A DNA stretch of 58,500 bases from Symbiodinium natans (taxonomy: Eukaryota; Sar; Dinophyceae; Suessiales; Symbiodiniaceae): assembly GCA_905221605.1 (NCBI GenBank), contig CAJNDS010002035.1, positions 64,001-122,500 of the forward strand, written 5' to 3'. Shown here piece by piece: positions 1-10,032 of this stretch. The first letter of the stretch is position 1, and the number at the start of each line of letters is the position of its first letter. The notes under the pieces are model-generated. The model ran no database searches, was not told the origin of the DNA, and worked only from the letters and a program-made list of their open reading frames with translations. Made by a program: the position numbers and the translations under genes.

Positions 1-939
1 AGCAGGCATAAGAATGGCCGCAGTTCGTGGGAAGGAAGGAAACAATTTGCTTAAGTAGGAGGCAATTAGATTGCTTGCAGGACATGTCATGCGTCGCGAA
101 AGGCAAGTAAGTGAGTGAAACTCCAAGCAAGCGCATCTTGGGCCCCATGTCCATTTTTGGAATAATCATATTTGTGGCAAGTAACGGCATGAAGAACAGC
201 ATCCAGCTCTGCAGAGATGCCCCGCTCAACGCCGGTTCGACGCAACCAACCTCACACTACGTTTTCCCATGTATATCGTATCGCCTGTATTGTAGAGAGG
301 GCCTTCCTCACTGTCGATGGCTACGGGCTCTCACTCTCGACGGGGGCGGTCGGGGTTCGGGGGGGAATTTTCAAATACAGAAATGAAAGAATTGAAATGT
401 TTGGGGAGTAGGTGCTAAGGGAGCGCTATACTGAATTTTGCTTTCTGTTGAGAATCGGATTGTGTCGTTTATAAACACATTGTCGCGTCATTGTGACAAA
501 AGTCGAAGTCTCAGAAATGTAGTGGTGGGGGGATAAACACGCGCCCATTGTTCACATGTATGTACATATATATATATATAAGGTTACATTTTCATAAATA
601 TGCATTGTTTTAGTTTTAGAAGGTTCGAGGCATGGAGACAAACACAGATATACCACAAAAAAAGACCTGTATAAATCCTGTAAAAAACCCAGATAAAACC
701 CAAACCCTGAAATCAGAAAAAGCCGAAAACAACCTGAAAACAACCTGATACAAAATTTCGAGGGGAGGGGGGGAACAGGGCAGGGGGGGCGAGGACTGGG
801 GGCGAGGGGAGGGGGCTCTTGTGTTCCTAAGGAAAAACGTGAAAAAAAGCGAAAAAAAACACGGAAAAAAACGTGAACAGAACGTGAAAAAAACGTGAAC
901 AGAACCCAAAAAAACCCCCCCACCCCACCCCTTCCCTCG

Positions 940-971
<32 letters not shown>

Positions 972-1390
972 ATGCAGGTGAGGCGGGGCGCCAAAGCCAT
1001 GGTCTATGTCTCGTAGCATGTGCTTGGTTGCCGCCTTTTTTCTGTGTTTTTTTCAGGTTTGTCTTAGGTTCTTAGCGGGTTTCTCCGAACCCTGGCTTGG
1101 GGTTTTTTTGGGTTCTGTATAGGTGAATTTTGGGTATTTTTTTATGAGCCGATTTGGGCATCTCCATTGGATCGGTCCTTTTAATTTTAGTTTGTAATAG
1201 TGATGTTATATCGTATTATTTTTACTTCTACCTTATGCATAGAAATATAGATCTTTTCATATAAGCATGTATATAAATATGTACATGTGCGCTTGTGATG
1301 GCTTGGACGTCAAGCAAAGCATTTCGCTCAACATGATTGCCACCATCTACCCTGAGCCACAAAAAAGGTTCACAATCTAGGGTGGCATTG
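1..1390. other. No gene recognised; low-complexity DNA
   Basis: No convincing exon is visible. There is a short TA run near 568-580, a purine-rich stretch at about 655-910 with repeated GTGAAAAAAAC-like words, and a nearly pure C run at about 938-972. The open frames across 552-1019 on the minus strand are glycine or phenylalanine runs created by these tracts. Confidence 0.6.
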
Positions 1391-1464
1391 TGGGGAAGGC
1401 GGTTGCAGCGTAAAGCAGCAGAACTTTTGTCAGAAGACCTTGTTTTTCTGACAAGCTTAGATGT

Positions 1465-3361
1465 GATGAATTGCACGTTGATGTTCAGCCTATGTGCGGC
1501 ATTTATGGCTGCCTGCATATCCGGGTACGCGACCGAGTAATGCTACCCTAAACCCTAAACCCTAAACCCTAAGCCCTAAGCCCTGAACCCTATACCCTAG
1601 ACCCTAAACCCTATACCCTAAACCCTAAACTCCTAAACCCTAAACCCTAAACCCACGGAGTGCCCTGTGCATCTGCAGGTGGCTGCTCTTTGTCATGATG
1701 CCCCACTACTTGTTCGCCGTCCTTCAGCCACTGTTTAACCCATCACTTCCCGGACCGCGTGCAGGTTGAATGTTGTGCATTGTAGTGAGCTAAGAACGAA
1801 CAACCTGCTTGTAGTGATGCCAGATTGTGCTCCTCATGACCTTCATGACATGCTTTGCGGGCCTGTACATTCCCTACCGTTGCACCAGGCCGTAGAGTCA
1901 CAGACACTGGTGATCTATTTCTTCGAAGCGGGATTCTCTTCGCGAGGCAGCGCTTGTGGATGGTCATGCCTACGACCAACCTCATCTGGTCTACACTGCT
2001 TTCGATCCTGGCTGGGCACTTGGAGTGGCCTTGAGTGGCCCCTAAATTGCGCAAAGTTGTTTTCGCAGCCCTCAATTTTCCCTTTTTCGCACCAGGTGAA
2101 TGGCGCAGTCATTGCCATCGACAGCAGCTTTGTTGCCGAGGTGTGGGCGGAAGCTTTGTTTCTCAGGTGTGTTGCAGCGTCGTTCCAAGAAAACCCTGTT
2201 GGGTCCATGCCGTACTACTGCAGTTGTGTATGTCTTTGCACAATTCAGGCTGGATTGCAGACGCGCGAGTGCGTGCTTCTTGCGTGAGTTGCGGCTACAC
2301 ACCCTCGCAGGTTTATAGCATGGCAGACGTGCTGGACAACCTCGTCAGGTTGTTGGTCGCAATGTCCGGGCTAGCCATGGTGCCCTCTGCTGGGTTTTCC
2401 AAGATTTGGGCCCGCCATCTTTCAATCGAGTTTCCTTTTTTTCATGAACCCAGGGGGTCAGCATGGACTTTTTCCTCGTGCACTACCTGTATGCTCACGA
2501 GGCTTTGTGAGGGGTGAGTCTGCATTTCTTGAGCTTCGAGTTTCTATGTCCTCCGCTGATGTTTTCGTTACGGTGTGTACACCAGAAAGGTTGTTGAGTG
2601 GACTTTCTGCTTGACTTTTTGACGGCAGGCATCTGAGATCAGACGTCTGAAGAGGAAGGCATCCCACCCAGTCGGAGATGACTGTAATCTGAGGTAAGTT
2701 TGTTTGGGGTAGTGTGGGTTTTTGCCGCTTCGGGTCAATGGCAGCGGGTTTAGGGGTATACCAGGACGGGCTATTGTACCCGTATAACCCCTTCAAAAGG
2801 GGGCCTAGTAGCCCATCCTGCATAGGGGCGTAGGGTTTTCGGGTTTAGAGGTTTAGGTGGTTTACTACGCTCGCCGCCAGCCGTGCAAAACCCTCGCCTG
2901 CAAGCCAACAGAACTCGACAAGCAAAAGAAGTCGTAGCGTTTTGGACTCTCGACGTTCCACATCCTGGCACTTTTCGCACGCCTCCGGGACGTTTAGCAC
3001 GTTTCGACTGTTCACGTCCTGGGGCACTTGTTCGCACTTTCTTGGACTGTTTGCGCTTTTCACACTTTTTTCACACTGTTTTTTGACGCAAGTGGAATGG
3101 CAGACCCAGCGAACAGCACGACACGAGGTCTGGAGACTGGTGGTTGGTGGACCATCTGCGCGCCTGGTGGAGTGTGACAACTTGGCGCGGTACCGATTGA
3201 CTTGCTGTTGGTGAGCAGGGAATGGGGGAATGAGGTACCTTATAGAATCCCTTAAAGGTATATGGGGGGCTATAGGGTACCCTCATTCCCTAACCAACAG
3301 TAGGTTGACTTATGGGAACGACTTCGGTGCTGGCAGTATTTGCAGGCTGCATCTTGCCCGG
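1465..3361 (+). CDS. Candidate multi-exon gene with membrane-like segments (function unknown)
   Basis: I do not recognise the family. Candidate exons, each after AG: to 1524 (ends LCAAFMAACISG); 1679-1764 (WLLFVMMPHYLFAVLQPLF); about 1831-1890 (IVLLMTFMTCFAGLYIPYRC); 2096-2165 (VNGAVIAIDSSFVAEVWAEA); 2311-2348 (VYSMADVLDNLVR); 2454-2501 (GVSMDFFLVHYLYAHE); 2629-2693 (SEIRRLKRKASHPVGDD); about 3090-3194 joined to 3304-3361 (ends YGNDFGAGSICRLHLAR). The first three are hydrophobic enough to be membrane spans. The 1525-1678 intron carries telomere-like repeats, and the join of 1524 to 1679 keeps the frame. The 3195-3303 intron is an inverted-repeat element. No start codon or terminus is settled, and the phase between 1764 and 1831 is uncertain. 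Confidence 0.4.
1543..1652. repeat. Telomere-like CCCTAAA block inside an intron
   Basis: Degenerate CCCTAAA units (also CCCTATA, CCCTAAG) fill most of the gap between two exon-like segments. The exon before ends at GG|GTACG and the next begins after CATCTGCAG. Confidence 0.85.
2762..2820. repeat. Short inverted-repeat element
   Basis: CAGGACGGGCTA at the left end faces TAGCCCATCCTG at the right end (one mismatch), with a 35-nt centre. It lies between candidate exons ending at 2693 and starting near 3090, so it is probably intronic. Confidence 0.5.
3205..3300. mobile_element. CTGTTGG-ended inverted-repeat element, copy 1 (introner-like)
   Basis: The left end CTGTTGGTGAGCAGGGAATG faces CATTCCCTAACCAACAG at the right end, with a small internal inverted repeat around CCTTAAAGG. 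GATTGACTT (3195-3203) lies before it and GGTTGACTT (3303-3311) after it. Removing 3195-3303 leaves an open frame reading RYRLTYGNDFG across the join. The same termini occur at 9960-10074 and, reversed, near 6741-6857. Confidence 0.7.
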
Positions 3362-3495
3362 GTGACTGTGCAATCTGCATGCGGCTCAGCGCGTGCCTGT
3401 TTCTTTCACTGTTGTATATACAGATAAAATTCACTCCGGACTCCGAGCTTTGCCATCCTCAGGCCTTGAGCCCCTGTCGGAGCTGACGGACTTCA

Positions 3496-3660
3496 AACCC
3501 TAACCCTAAACCCTAAACACTAAACCCTAAACCCTGAACCTTAAACCCTAAACTCTAAACCCTAAACTTTCTTAAGTTTTCAGAAGCCCCGAAGCTTCCC
3601 GAAACCCGAAGGAGGAGTTGGCCTTCAGCCCGCAACGCGGCTCGCAGGCCTTTGCCGAAG
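3496..3660. repeat. Telomere-like block and one exon-like island
   Basis: CCCTAAA units with single-base changes fill 3496-3568. A short island then follows that could encode EELAFSPQRGSQAFAEG after GAAG at about 3611. There is too little to assign a gene. Confidence 0.5.
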
Positions 3661-3775
3661 GGCATTTGGGTGGTTTAGGGTCAGGGTTGAGGGTTTAGCG
3701 TGTAGGGTAACACCGACGGAAAGGGGAAACCGAAATCCAACGAAACGATGGCGGTCGTAGAACAGTAGCAGAAGT

Positions 3776-4310
3776 CTAAGTAAGGCAGTAAGTAAATTCT
3801 CGAAGTACTAGAAGTAATGGACGTACTAGGTGTAATAGGCGTAAGAACAGTAGTGGAAGCAATGGAAGTAGTGGAAGTACTGGCAGTACTGGAAGTAATG
3901 GAAGCAATGGAAGTAGTGGAAGTAATGGCAGGAACGGAAGGAATTGAAGCAATAGATGTACTAGAAGTGACACAGGCGCGAGAATTTCTCTAAGTGATAG
4001 GAATACTCGACGTAGTAGAAGTAGTGTAAACGCTTGAAGACATAGACGCAGTAGTCTTCGAAGTGCTCGAAGTGATGGATCCAATGGACGCAATAGATGT
4101 AGTGGAAGAATGGAAGCAGCAGAAGTGATAACAGTGATCAAAGGGACAGAAGTAGTGAATGTAGTCAAAGTACTGGAAGTAGCCCAACCGGTAGAAGTGG
4201 TCGACGTGGTAAAAGTGACAGAGGTGAGAGAAGTAGAAGTAATTGCAGAGGCAAGAGAGTTGGAGAAGCAGTAGAAGCATCAGAAGTAGCACAAGTTACA
4301 AGAAGACTAG
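3776..4310. repeat. Degenerate GNAGTANTG minisatellite
   Basis: About 530 bp is built from short words such as GAAGTAGTG, GAAGTAATG and GAAGTACTG, in 9- to 12-nt steps with substitutions. Every frame reads as a repetitive peptide (for example leucine-rich on the minus strand), so I treat it as non-coding. Confidence 0.75.
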
Positions 4311-4400
4311 AAGTGAGAAGCGCGTGTCCCTTGAAGGTTTCGCAAGTGGCAGGGCTGTCAGGAGCTCAGATCGCCCTCTTCTCCTTTGGTGGCTCTTTCA

Positions 4401-4726
4401 GCCCCAAACCCTAAACCCTAAACCCTAAACCCTAAACCCTAAACCCTAAACCCTCAGCCCTCAGCCCTAAACCCTAAACCCTAAACCCTAAACCCTAAAC
4501 CCTAAACCCTAAACCCTAAACCCTAAACCCTAAACCCTAAACCCTAAACCCTAAACCCTAAACCCTAAACCCTAAACCCTAAACCCTAAACCCTAAACCC
4601 TAAACCCTAAACCCTAAACCCTAAACCCTAAACCCTAAACCCTAAACCCTAAACCCTAAACCCTAAACCCTAAACCCTAAACCCTAAACCCTAAACCCTA
4701 AACCCTAAACCCTAAACCCTAAACCC
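4401..4726. repeat. Longest uninterrupted CCCTAAA array
   Basis: About 325 bp of near-perfect CCCTAAA with one variant patch (CCCTCAG) near 4452-4463. It ends about 14 bp before the first RING-finger exon at 4740 and is probably part of the preceding intron. Confidence 0.95.
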
Positions 4727-4739
4727 AACCGAAGCCCAG

Positions 4740-5068
4740 GCTGCAGCTGCCGTGTGGGCACACCTTTCACGGCATATGCGCTGACAAATGGATGACCCGG
4801 GAAGCCGCACCCCAAGTTGGCACAGTGCTTTTGGAGTGGGGTTTAGGGTTTAGGGTTTAGGGGTTTAGGGTTTAGGGTTTAGGGTTTAGGGTTTAGGGTT
4901 CAGGGTTTAGGGGGTTTAGGGGTTTAGGGTTTAGGGTTTGGGGTTTGGGGTTTGGGGTTTAGGGACTTCGGAGCGTGGATGCCGGTGAAGGTGAGCTGCC
5001 CCATGTGCAGAAAGCCTTTCGGAAGCCTTCACCTCTGTCGCAGGACCGCGGCAGCTGCGAGCCTCTGA
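4740..5068 (+). CDS. RING-H2 zinc-finger protein, 3' exons only
   Basis: RING-H2 domains bind two zinc ions and usually act as ubiquitin E3 ligases. Exon 4740-4815 follows CCCAG and encodes LQLPCGHTFHGICADKW. Exon 4991-5068 follows GTGAAG and encodes VSCPMCRKPF and a 15-residue tail to a TGA stop. Joined through a GT donor at 4816 they give C-x-H-x2-H-x2-C, then C-x2-C, which are the last six ligands of a RING-H2 finger in order and phase. The intron 4816-4990 is largely TTTAGGG repeats. The first C-x2-C pair should be in an upstream exon that I could not find, so this is a partial gene. The substrate is unknown. Confidence 0.7.
4836..4966. repeat. TTTAGGG block in the RING-finger intron
   Basis: TTTAGGG units with TTTGGGG variants toward the 3' end. 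The orientation is opposite to the array that precedes the same gene. Confidence 0.9.
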
Positions 5069-5189
5069 CCCATAAACCTGTCCTGAACCCCCCAAAGCTT
5101 ACCTGTTTAGGGGTTTAGGGTTTAGGGCTTAGGGTTTAGGGTTTGGGGCTTTTGTGCTAGCGGGCTCCTGGCCTTCTTTGCTGCCAGGA

Positions 5190-5791
5190 TTTGCTTGCGG
5201 CCAGGCGCTTACCTGGCCACGCCAGGCGAGCGGCTGAGGGAAGTTTCCGTTTCAATTTCGGGGTTTGAGGGTTTGGGGTTTACAGGGTTTACGGGGTTTA
5301 CGGGGTTTACAGGGTTTACAGGGTTTACAGGGTTTACAGGGTTTACAGGGTTTACAGGTTTTACAGGGTTTGCAGGGTTTGCAGGGTATATCGGGTTTGC
5401 ACTCATTATAGGGTTTGCAGGGTTTATAAATCCCGAACTGCATCATTCAGTCGGAGAGGAGAGGCGACTCCCAGTACACCTTCCGTCATCGTCGACGTGG
5501 CGGAGACATTCACGGCACCCCGGACCAAAGGAAGGCCTCCAACCCTGAACCCTGAACCCTTAACCCTAAACCCTAAACCCTGAGCCCTAAACCCTAAACC
5601 CTAAACCTAAACCCTAAACCTAAACCCTAAACCCTAAACCCTAAGCCCTAAACCCTAAACCCTACACCCCCTAAACCCTCCCTTCGACGAGAGCTAAGGA
5701 GGAGGAGGAGGCGAAGGAGAAGTTCGCCCGAGACTGCTTCGAGCCCGCATCTCACATCCCTGAGATCCGCGAACTCATTGGAGAGATACCC
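5190..5791 (+). CDS. Candidate exons of an unrecognised gene
   Basis: Three islands look like exons. 5190-5236, after GCCAG, encodes LLAARRLPGHARRAAE. About 5440-5527 ends TWRRHSRHPGPK. About 5697-5791, after GCTAAG, encodes EEEEAKEKFARDCFEPAS and then IPEIRELIGEIPR. The second and third join in frame through a GA donor (CCAAAG|GAAGG) and an AAG|GAG acceptor, with a direct AAGGA at both sites. The spacers are GGGTTTACA and CCCTAAA repeats. No start, stop or domain is recognised. Confidence 0.3.
5262..5430. repeat. GGGTTTACA/GGGTTTGCA 9-mer array
   Basis: About 15 units of a 9-bp variant of the telomere-like word. Being a multiple of three, it is open in several frames (FTGFTG on the plus strand), which I take as an artefact. 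Confidence 0.85.
5543..5678. repeat. CCCTAAA block between two exon-like islands
   Basis: Mixed CCCTAAA, CCTAAA and CCCTGAA units lying between candidate exons ending near 5527 and starting near 5697. Confidence 0.85.
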
Positions 5792-6287
5792 AGGAGTGAG
5801 CAGTGTTGTGATTAGCATGGCTATTACCATGATGATGATGCTTATTCTCCTTATTTGCTAGCAAAAGCCATGCAAAAGGTCCGGGGCGGAAGCCCAAGTT
5901 GTTGGCAGGGTGGCCTAGCTGTCGCATGGTTCTCCCCTGCCTGACACTGGCTTCCACTGAGCAGCCTTCGTAGCTTCGGAGCCCAAGGATTGTGCCTGGA
6001 AAGCAGGCTCGCTGCACAGAATGAGGCGCGGCGAACAGAGACACAGTGACAGCTGCTGCTATTTGGAGGTTCGTGGTACTTCTGAACCAACTAGAACTGG
6101 ACTCATAGTTTTACAACCGAGGCATATAAGCCCCTCAAGTGCCTTTATATGGTTATAAGTACAGCTATAAGTACAGTTATAAGTACAGTGACCCTAAACC
6201 CCAAACCCCAAACCCCAAACCCAAACCCTAAACCCTAAACCCGAAACCCGAAACTCGAAACCCGAACCCTAAACCCTATAAGTACAA

Positions 6288-6381
6288 TTTTTCTCCCTCA
6301 TATTTTTCTACGGGCATATTATAAAGTAAGCTCGCACACGTTTATAATATAATGCCCGTTTTAAAATTAAGAGGAAAAGTG
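6288..6381. repeat. AT-rich inverted-repeat element, first of two
   Basis: ACGGGCATATTATAAA (6310-6325) faces TTTATAATATAATGCCCGT (6341-6359). Weaker complementarity continues outward over pyrimidine-rich and purine-rich flanks, giving arms of about 38 nt. Confidence 0.65.
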
Positions 6382-6470
6382 CCCTAATAATATTCACGCA
6401 TTTATAATATAATATTAGCGCATCCTTTACCTAATATTATATTATAAGTGCATGTGAATCTCATTAAGGG
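6382..6470. repeat. AT-rich inverted-repeat element, second of two
   Basis: CATTTATAATATAATATTAG (6399-6418) faces CTAATATTATATTATAAGTG (6431-6450). Complementarity extends to CCCTAATAATATTCAC and its partner ending ATTAAGGG, giving arms near 38 nt. It abuts the first element, and both share the TTTATAATATAAT core. Confidence 0.7.
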
Positions 6471-6740
6471 GCGAGAGTACAAGGGTGAGACAGGTGAACA
6501 GAGGTTGGGTCTCAAGGTTTAGTTCATAGGCGTTAACAGGGTCTCAAGGTGTGACAGGGAGATTCCGGAAGACCTGGCGAACAAGACCCATGGAAAGATA
6601 CCAATCCGTGAGGCAAGAGAGTTCCTGTCATGTAGAAAGACTCATGCATTCTCAGGCTAGTTGGCTTGTAAGTGCTATGAACCTCCGCGTAAACCCGCAT
6701 CATCATGAGCCGTACGGCGGCTCTTGCAGAGGCCTTCGTG

Positions 6741-6755
6741 CCTACATAATCCCTT

Positions 6756-6796
<41 letters not shown>

Positions 6797-6857
6797 CATA
6801 TATATATACACACACACATGTAGGGCCCTCATTCCCTCATTCCCTACTAAGAACCAG
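6741..6857. mobile_element. CTGTTGG-family inverted-repeat element, copy 2 (reversed, one end degraded)
   Basis: On the minus strand it reads CTGGTTCTTAGTAGGGAATG, then AGGGAATGAGGGCCC, a TA/TG run and CCTTTAAGGGATTATG. This matches the left half and centre of the element at 9960-10074. The other terminus lacks a clear CTGTTGG end. The TA run (6762-6807) makes its length unstable. Confidence 0.6.
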
Positions 6858-7619
6858 GGGATTTTGCAGAGCGTTGATTTCCAGCTTCCCCGAGTTTTCT
6901 TCGTGCACCCCTCGATGATTGACCTTCCTTCCTGCCAGGAGGATGATTGGAGCAGCCGGGTAGTGTCGATTTGAGCGTTTGTTCGCGATTCAGCCTCTAG
7001 GAAGTAAAACAAGCTCGTTAGGCAGTTCAGTCCCTCTGCCGTCAATCCACTTGCCAAGCTCACTTGCCAGGCTGAATCGCCACAATCTTCAAAATTTTTA
7101 GTATAGTAGTAAGGCAGAAGTCTTTCAGCGACCTTGCAAAGCAAGCGTGCTTGTGGACTGCGCAGTTGGCATTTGCCCCGTGCCGTCGGTCAATCGACTG
7201 GCACTTCGGCTGCGCTGAATTTCCGCCCAGACCCAGCTGAAAGGCACCCCACCCAAAGATACCAAGAGCGCAAACTCGGTGTTCCCATTCTCCACCTGTG
7301 TACCTTGCGCGTTCCTTTTGATGCCTTGGGGGTTCGGCTCTATGTGTCAGTGCATGATGCAATGATCGTGCAGACCCGTGGAGAGCGATGATAAAATGTC
7401 CGGTCCTGTGGAGCACAAGCCAAGTCCTGTCCCGGCATTGTGGGTTTTTTCTTCGGCAGCATGCAGTTGCCCGCGCGTCCGCATTCCCTGTGACAAGGTG
7501 CATCAAAGCAAGAGATGTAGCAGAGTAGAAGCGAGAGTGCCCGTCAGCAGATGTGAGCCATTCAACTTGTATGTCTCGTCAACATGACAGACATGACGGT
7601 GGAGGAGCACGTTGCCGGA

Positions 7620-7778
7620 AAACCCCAAACCCCAAACCCCAAACCCCAAACCCCAAACCCCAAGCCCCAAACCCCAAACCCCAAACCCCAAACCCCAAAC
7701 CCCAAACCCCAAACCCCAAACCCCAAACCCCAAACCCTGATCTAAACCCTAGACCCTAACCCCTACACCCTAAACCCT
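7620..7778. repeat. CCCCAAA array with CCCTAAA tail
   Basis: About 16 near-perfect CCCCAAA units, a telomere variant, followed by degenerate CCCTAAA. Uniformity within the block suggests local expansion. Confidence 0.9.
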
Positions 7779-7787
7779 TATCGCAAG

Positions 7788-8521
7788 GCAGTTCATCGCG
7801 CTCCTTGCAGAGGACCCAGCTGGGAAGAGCACCACGCGCAGCTTGATGCCCTCATCGCTCAGCTGCATGCGTGGGCCTCGCTTTAGAAGTGATATTCCTG
7901 CTGTGCCCCCCACACATACGGTTAGGGTTAACCCTAAACCCTAAACCCTAATCCCTAAGCCCTAAACCCTAAACCCTAAACCCTGAGGGTTTAGGGTTTT
8001 GTGCTACCAGGCCAGAGCATGGATGGCAGCTGGAGGGCCGGAGCCTACATCCAAGGAGCGCTTTTGCGGCACGCGGTGGTTTACCTGAACCCTAGACCCT
8101 AAACCCTAAACCCTAAACCCTACACCCTAAACCCTAAACCCTAAACCCTAAACCCTAAACCCTAAACCCTTAACCCACAAAAAACGGCCTTGAAGCCTGA
8201 ACCCTAAAACCCCAGATGGGTAGTTCTCCCTACACCCCAAAGAGGTTCAGGGAGTAGAAAAAAGAACAAAAAAGGATGGTACGGAGACTTGTAGCGCCAA
8301 AAAGGGGCCCTGGCTTAGAGAACTACCTAAACCCTAAACCCCAAACCCCAAACCCCAAACCCCAAACCCTAAACCCCAAACCCTAAACCCTAAACCCTAA
8401 ACCCTAAACCCTAAACCCTAAACCCTAAACCCTAAACCCTAAACCCTTGTTTGCCCGAAGCTCCAGGATCCTCGGAAAAGAGAGCCAAGGCTTGCAACAG
8501 GCCGAAGATCTTCTTGCAGTT
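7788..8521 (+). CDS. Candidate exons of an unrecognised gene
   Basis: Three islands between telomere-like blocks have exon-like frames. About 7788-7886, after CGCAAG, encodes QFIALLAEDPAGKSTTRSLM. About 8011-8088, after ACCAG, encodes GQSMDGSWRAGAYIQGALLR and then HAVVYLN. About 8466-8521 encodes GKESQGLQQAEDLLAVE. Spacers are CCCTAAA or CCCCAAA blocks and one inverted-repeat element (8218-8327). No family, start or stop is recognised and the phases were not all reconciled. Confidence 0.3.
8218..8327. repeat. Small inverted-repeat element GGTAGTTCTC
   Basis: GGTAGTTCTC (8219-8228) is perfectly matched by GAGAACTACC (8318-8327). It sits between two telomere-like blocks and between exon-like islands. 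Confidence 0.5.
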
Positions 8522-8590
8522 GAGGGTTTAGGGTTTAGGGGTTTAGGGGTTTAGGGGTTTAGGGGTTTAGGGTTTAGGGTTTAGGGTTTT
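8330..8590. repeat. Converging CCCTAAA and TTTAGGG blocks
   Basis: CCCTAAA/CCCCAAA units (8330-8452) and TTTAGGG/TTTAGGGG units (8524-8590) flank one 70-bp unique island with an open frame. Confidence 0.85.
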
Positions 8591-9072
8591 GTGCTGACTC
8601 AAAAGTCGTGCAGTAGCTTGCCATGCCAGCAGCTTGTCTTCTTTGTGAGAACGCTTCCTGATTGTTGCGCACTATACGAGTATTGCACCTGTGTGTAGTG
8701 TGTACGACTTCGTAGATATTAGATATCAACACTTCATTGTTGCTCTTGCACAGCTTGCTTCGGACGCGAGAGCATCGAGAAATCGTTGCACCGAACACGT
8801 TGCAGAATCCTATATAGACCCTCAACCCTTGATTCGAGAAGTGGATCGTTGACCGTGCAACGTAAAGCTATTTTTCGCTACGAGGTCGAGAGTGCTTCCT
8901 TGCCAGATAGGCTATGTTTTTGTTTGGCCTCTTAGTGTGTGCATTTTTGTACATGGTCATTTGAAGTAGCAGCCGTTAGTTAAGACACACATGTGCTGAG
9001 TGTCTGCTGACAAGGCACAGTGGCCCAAGGTTTCAACATTCAGAGCCACCCTCAGTCACTCTCATAGAATCG

Positions 9073-9992
9073 ATGACCGAGGTCTCTGACTTCACTTCCG
9101 CCCTTAATGGGGCAATCGAGCGCCTGGACACGCTTCAGGTCAAAGGGCGCTACTTCACCCAGCGACGTTTGCAGGACGACTTCAAGATTGGTGGGACGGT
9201 TTTGGGAACTGGCTGCAGCGGTGCAGTGCTGGCTGCCACCTCCCGCCACAGACCTGGACGCTTTGCGATCAAGACCTACGACTTGCAGTATCTGGACCTT
9301 GGCCAAAAGGAGCGTCTGGTTGCGGAGGTGGAGGTGTTTCTCAGTCTGGACCACCCGCACATTGCTCGGCTCTCGTCAGTATATGAGACCAAAGATCAAC
9401 TCAGCCTCGTCATGGAATGCATGGAAGGGGGCGAGCTCTTTGAGCGTGTTTGCCAGACCGATCGCTTCAGTGAGCACGACGCCGCGCAGGCCACTTGGCA
9501 CATGCTCCAGTCCGTCAGCTACATTCACAGTCGAGGGGTGGTTCACCGCGACCTCAAGCTCGAGAACTTTCTCTATGATGCTCCGGGCAGCGATTTCCTG
9601 AAGCTCATCGACTTCGGCTTCAGCAAGTTCTTCCGCGTGAATCAAAAGATGAGGGAGGCCATGGGGACACTGGCCTACGTGGCTCCCGAGGTGCTGAAGC
9701 ACCGCTATGCCAAAGGCAGCTGTGACATGTGGAGTCTAGGTGGGACTTTACCACAACTTTTATCACTTTTTAAGTTTAGGGTTCCTCTAACTTCATATTA
9801 AGGGAGCTGAAGGTTAAAGTTTCATTGGGGGGGGGGGTTAAGGAGCAACCCAAGGAGTCTCGGCGTGATTGTCTTCATCCTGCTGAGTGGGGAGATGCCT
9901 TTTGGTGGGCGGACGGATGCGGACGTTGCGCGGAAGATCAAGGCTGGCAAGTATCTTGACTGTTGGTTAGCAGGGAATGAGGGAATGAGGGG

Positions 9993-10032
<40 letters not shown>

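Larger units (their letters stand above)
5796..7600. other. No gene recognised; AT-rich inverted repeats and spacer
   Basis: No exon with a convincing frame is visible. The segment contains a CCCTAAA/CCCAAAC block (6189-6284), two AT-rich inverted repeats (6288-6470) and a reversed copy of the CTGTTGG element (6741-6857). The open frames at 6533-7506 lack recognisable protein features. Confidence 0.5.

Noticed and set aside
552-1019. 155-codon minus-strand frame with a glycine run
   Set aside because: The glycine run is the poly-C tract read in reverse; the rest is phenylalanine-rich low complexity.
3776-4292. Leucine-rich minus-strand frames
   Set aside because: They are the GNAGTANTG minisatellite read in another frame; no start context or domain.
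4401-4726. A chromosome end
   Set aside because: The array is internal, flanked by genes, and similar blocks in both orientations occur through the window.
5195-5548. FTGFTG-repeat protein, collagen-like at first sight
   Set aside because: Produced by the 9-mer GGGTTTACA array, whose length is a multiple of three; also open on the minus strand as NPVNPV.
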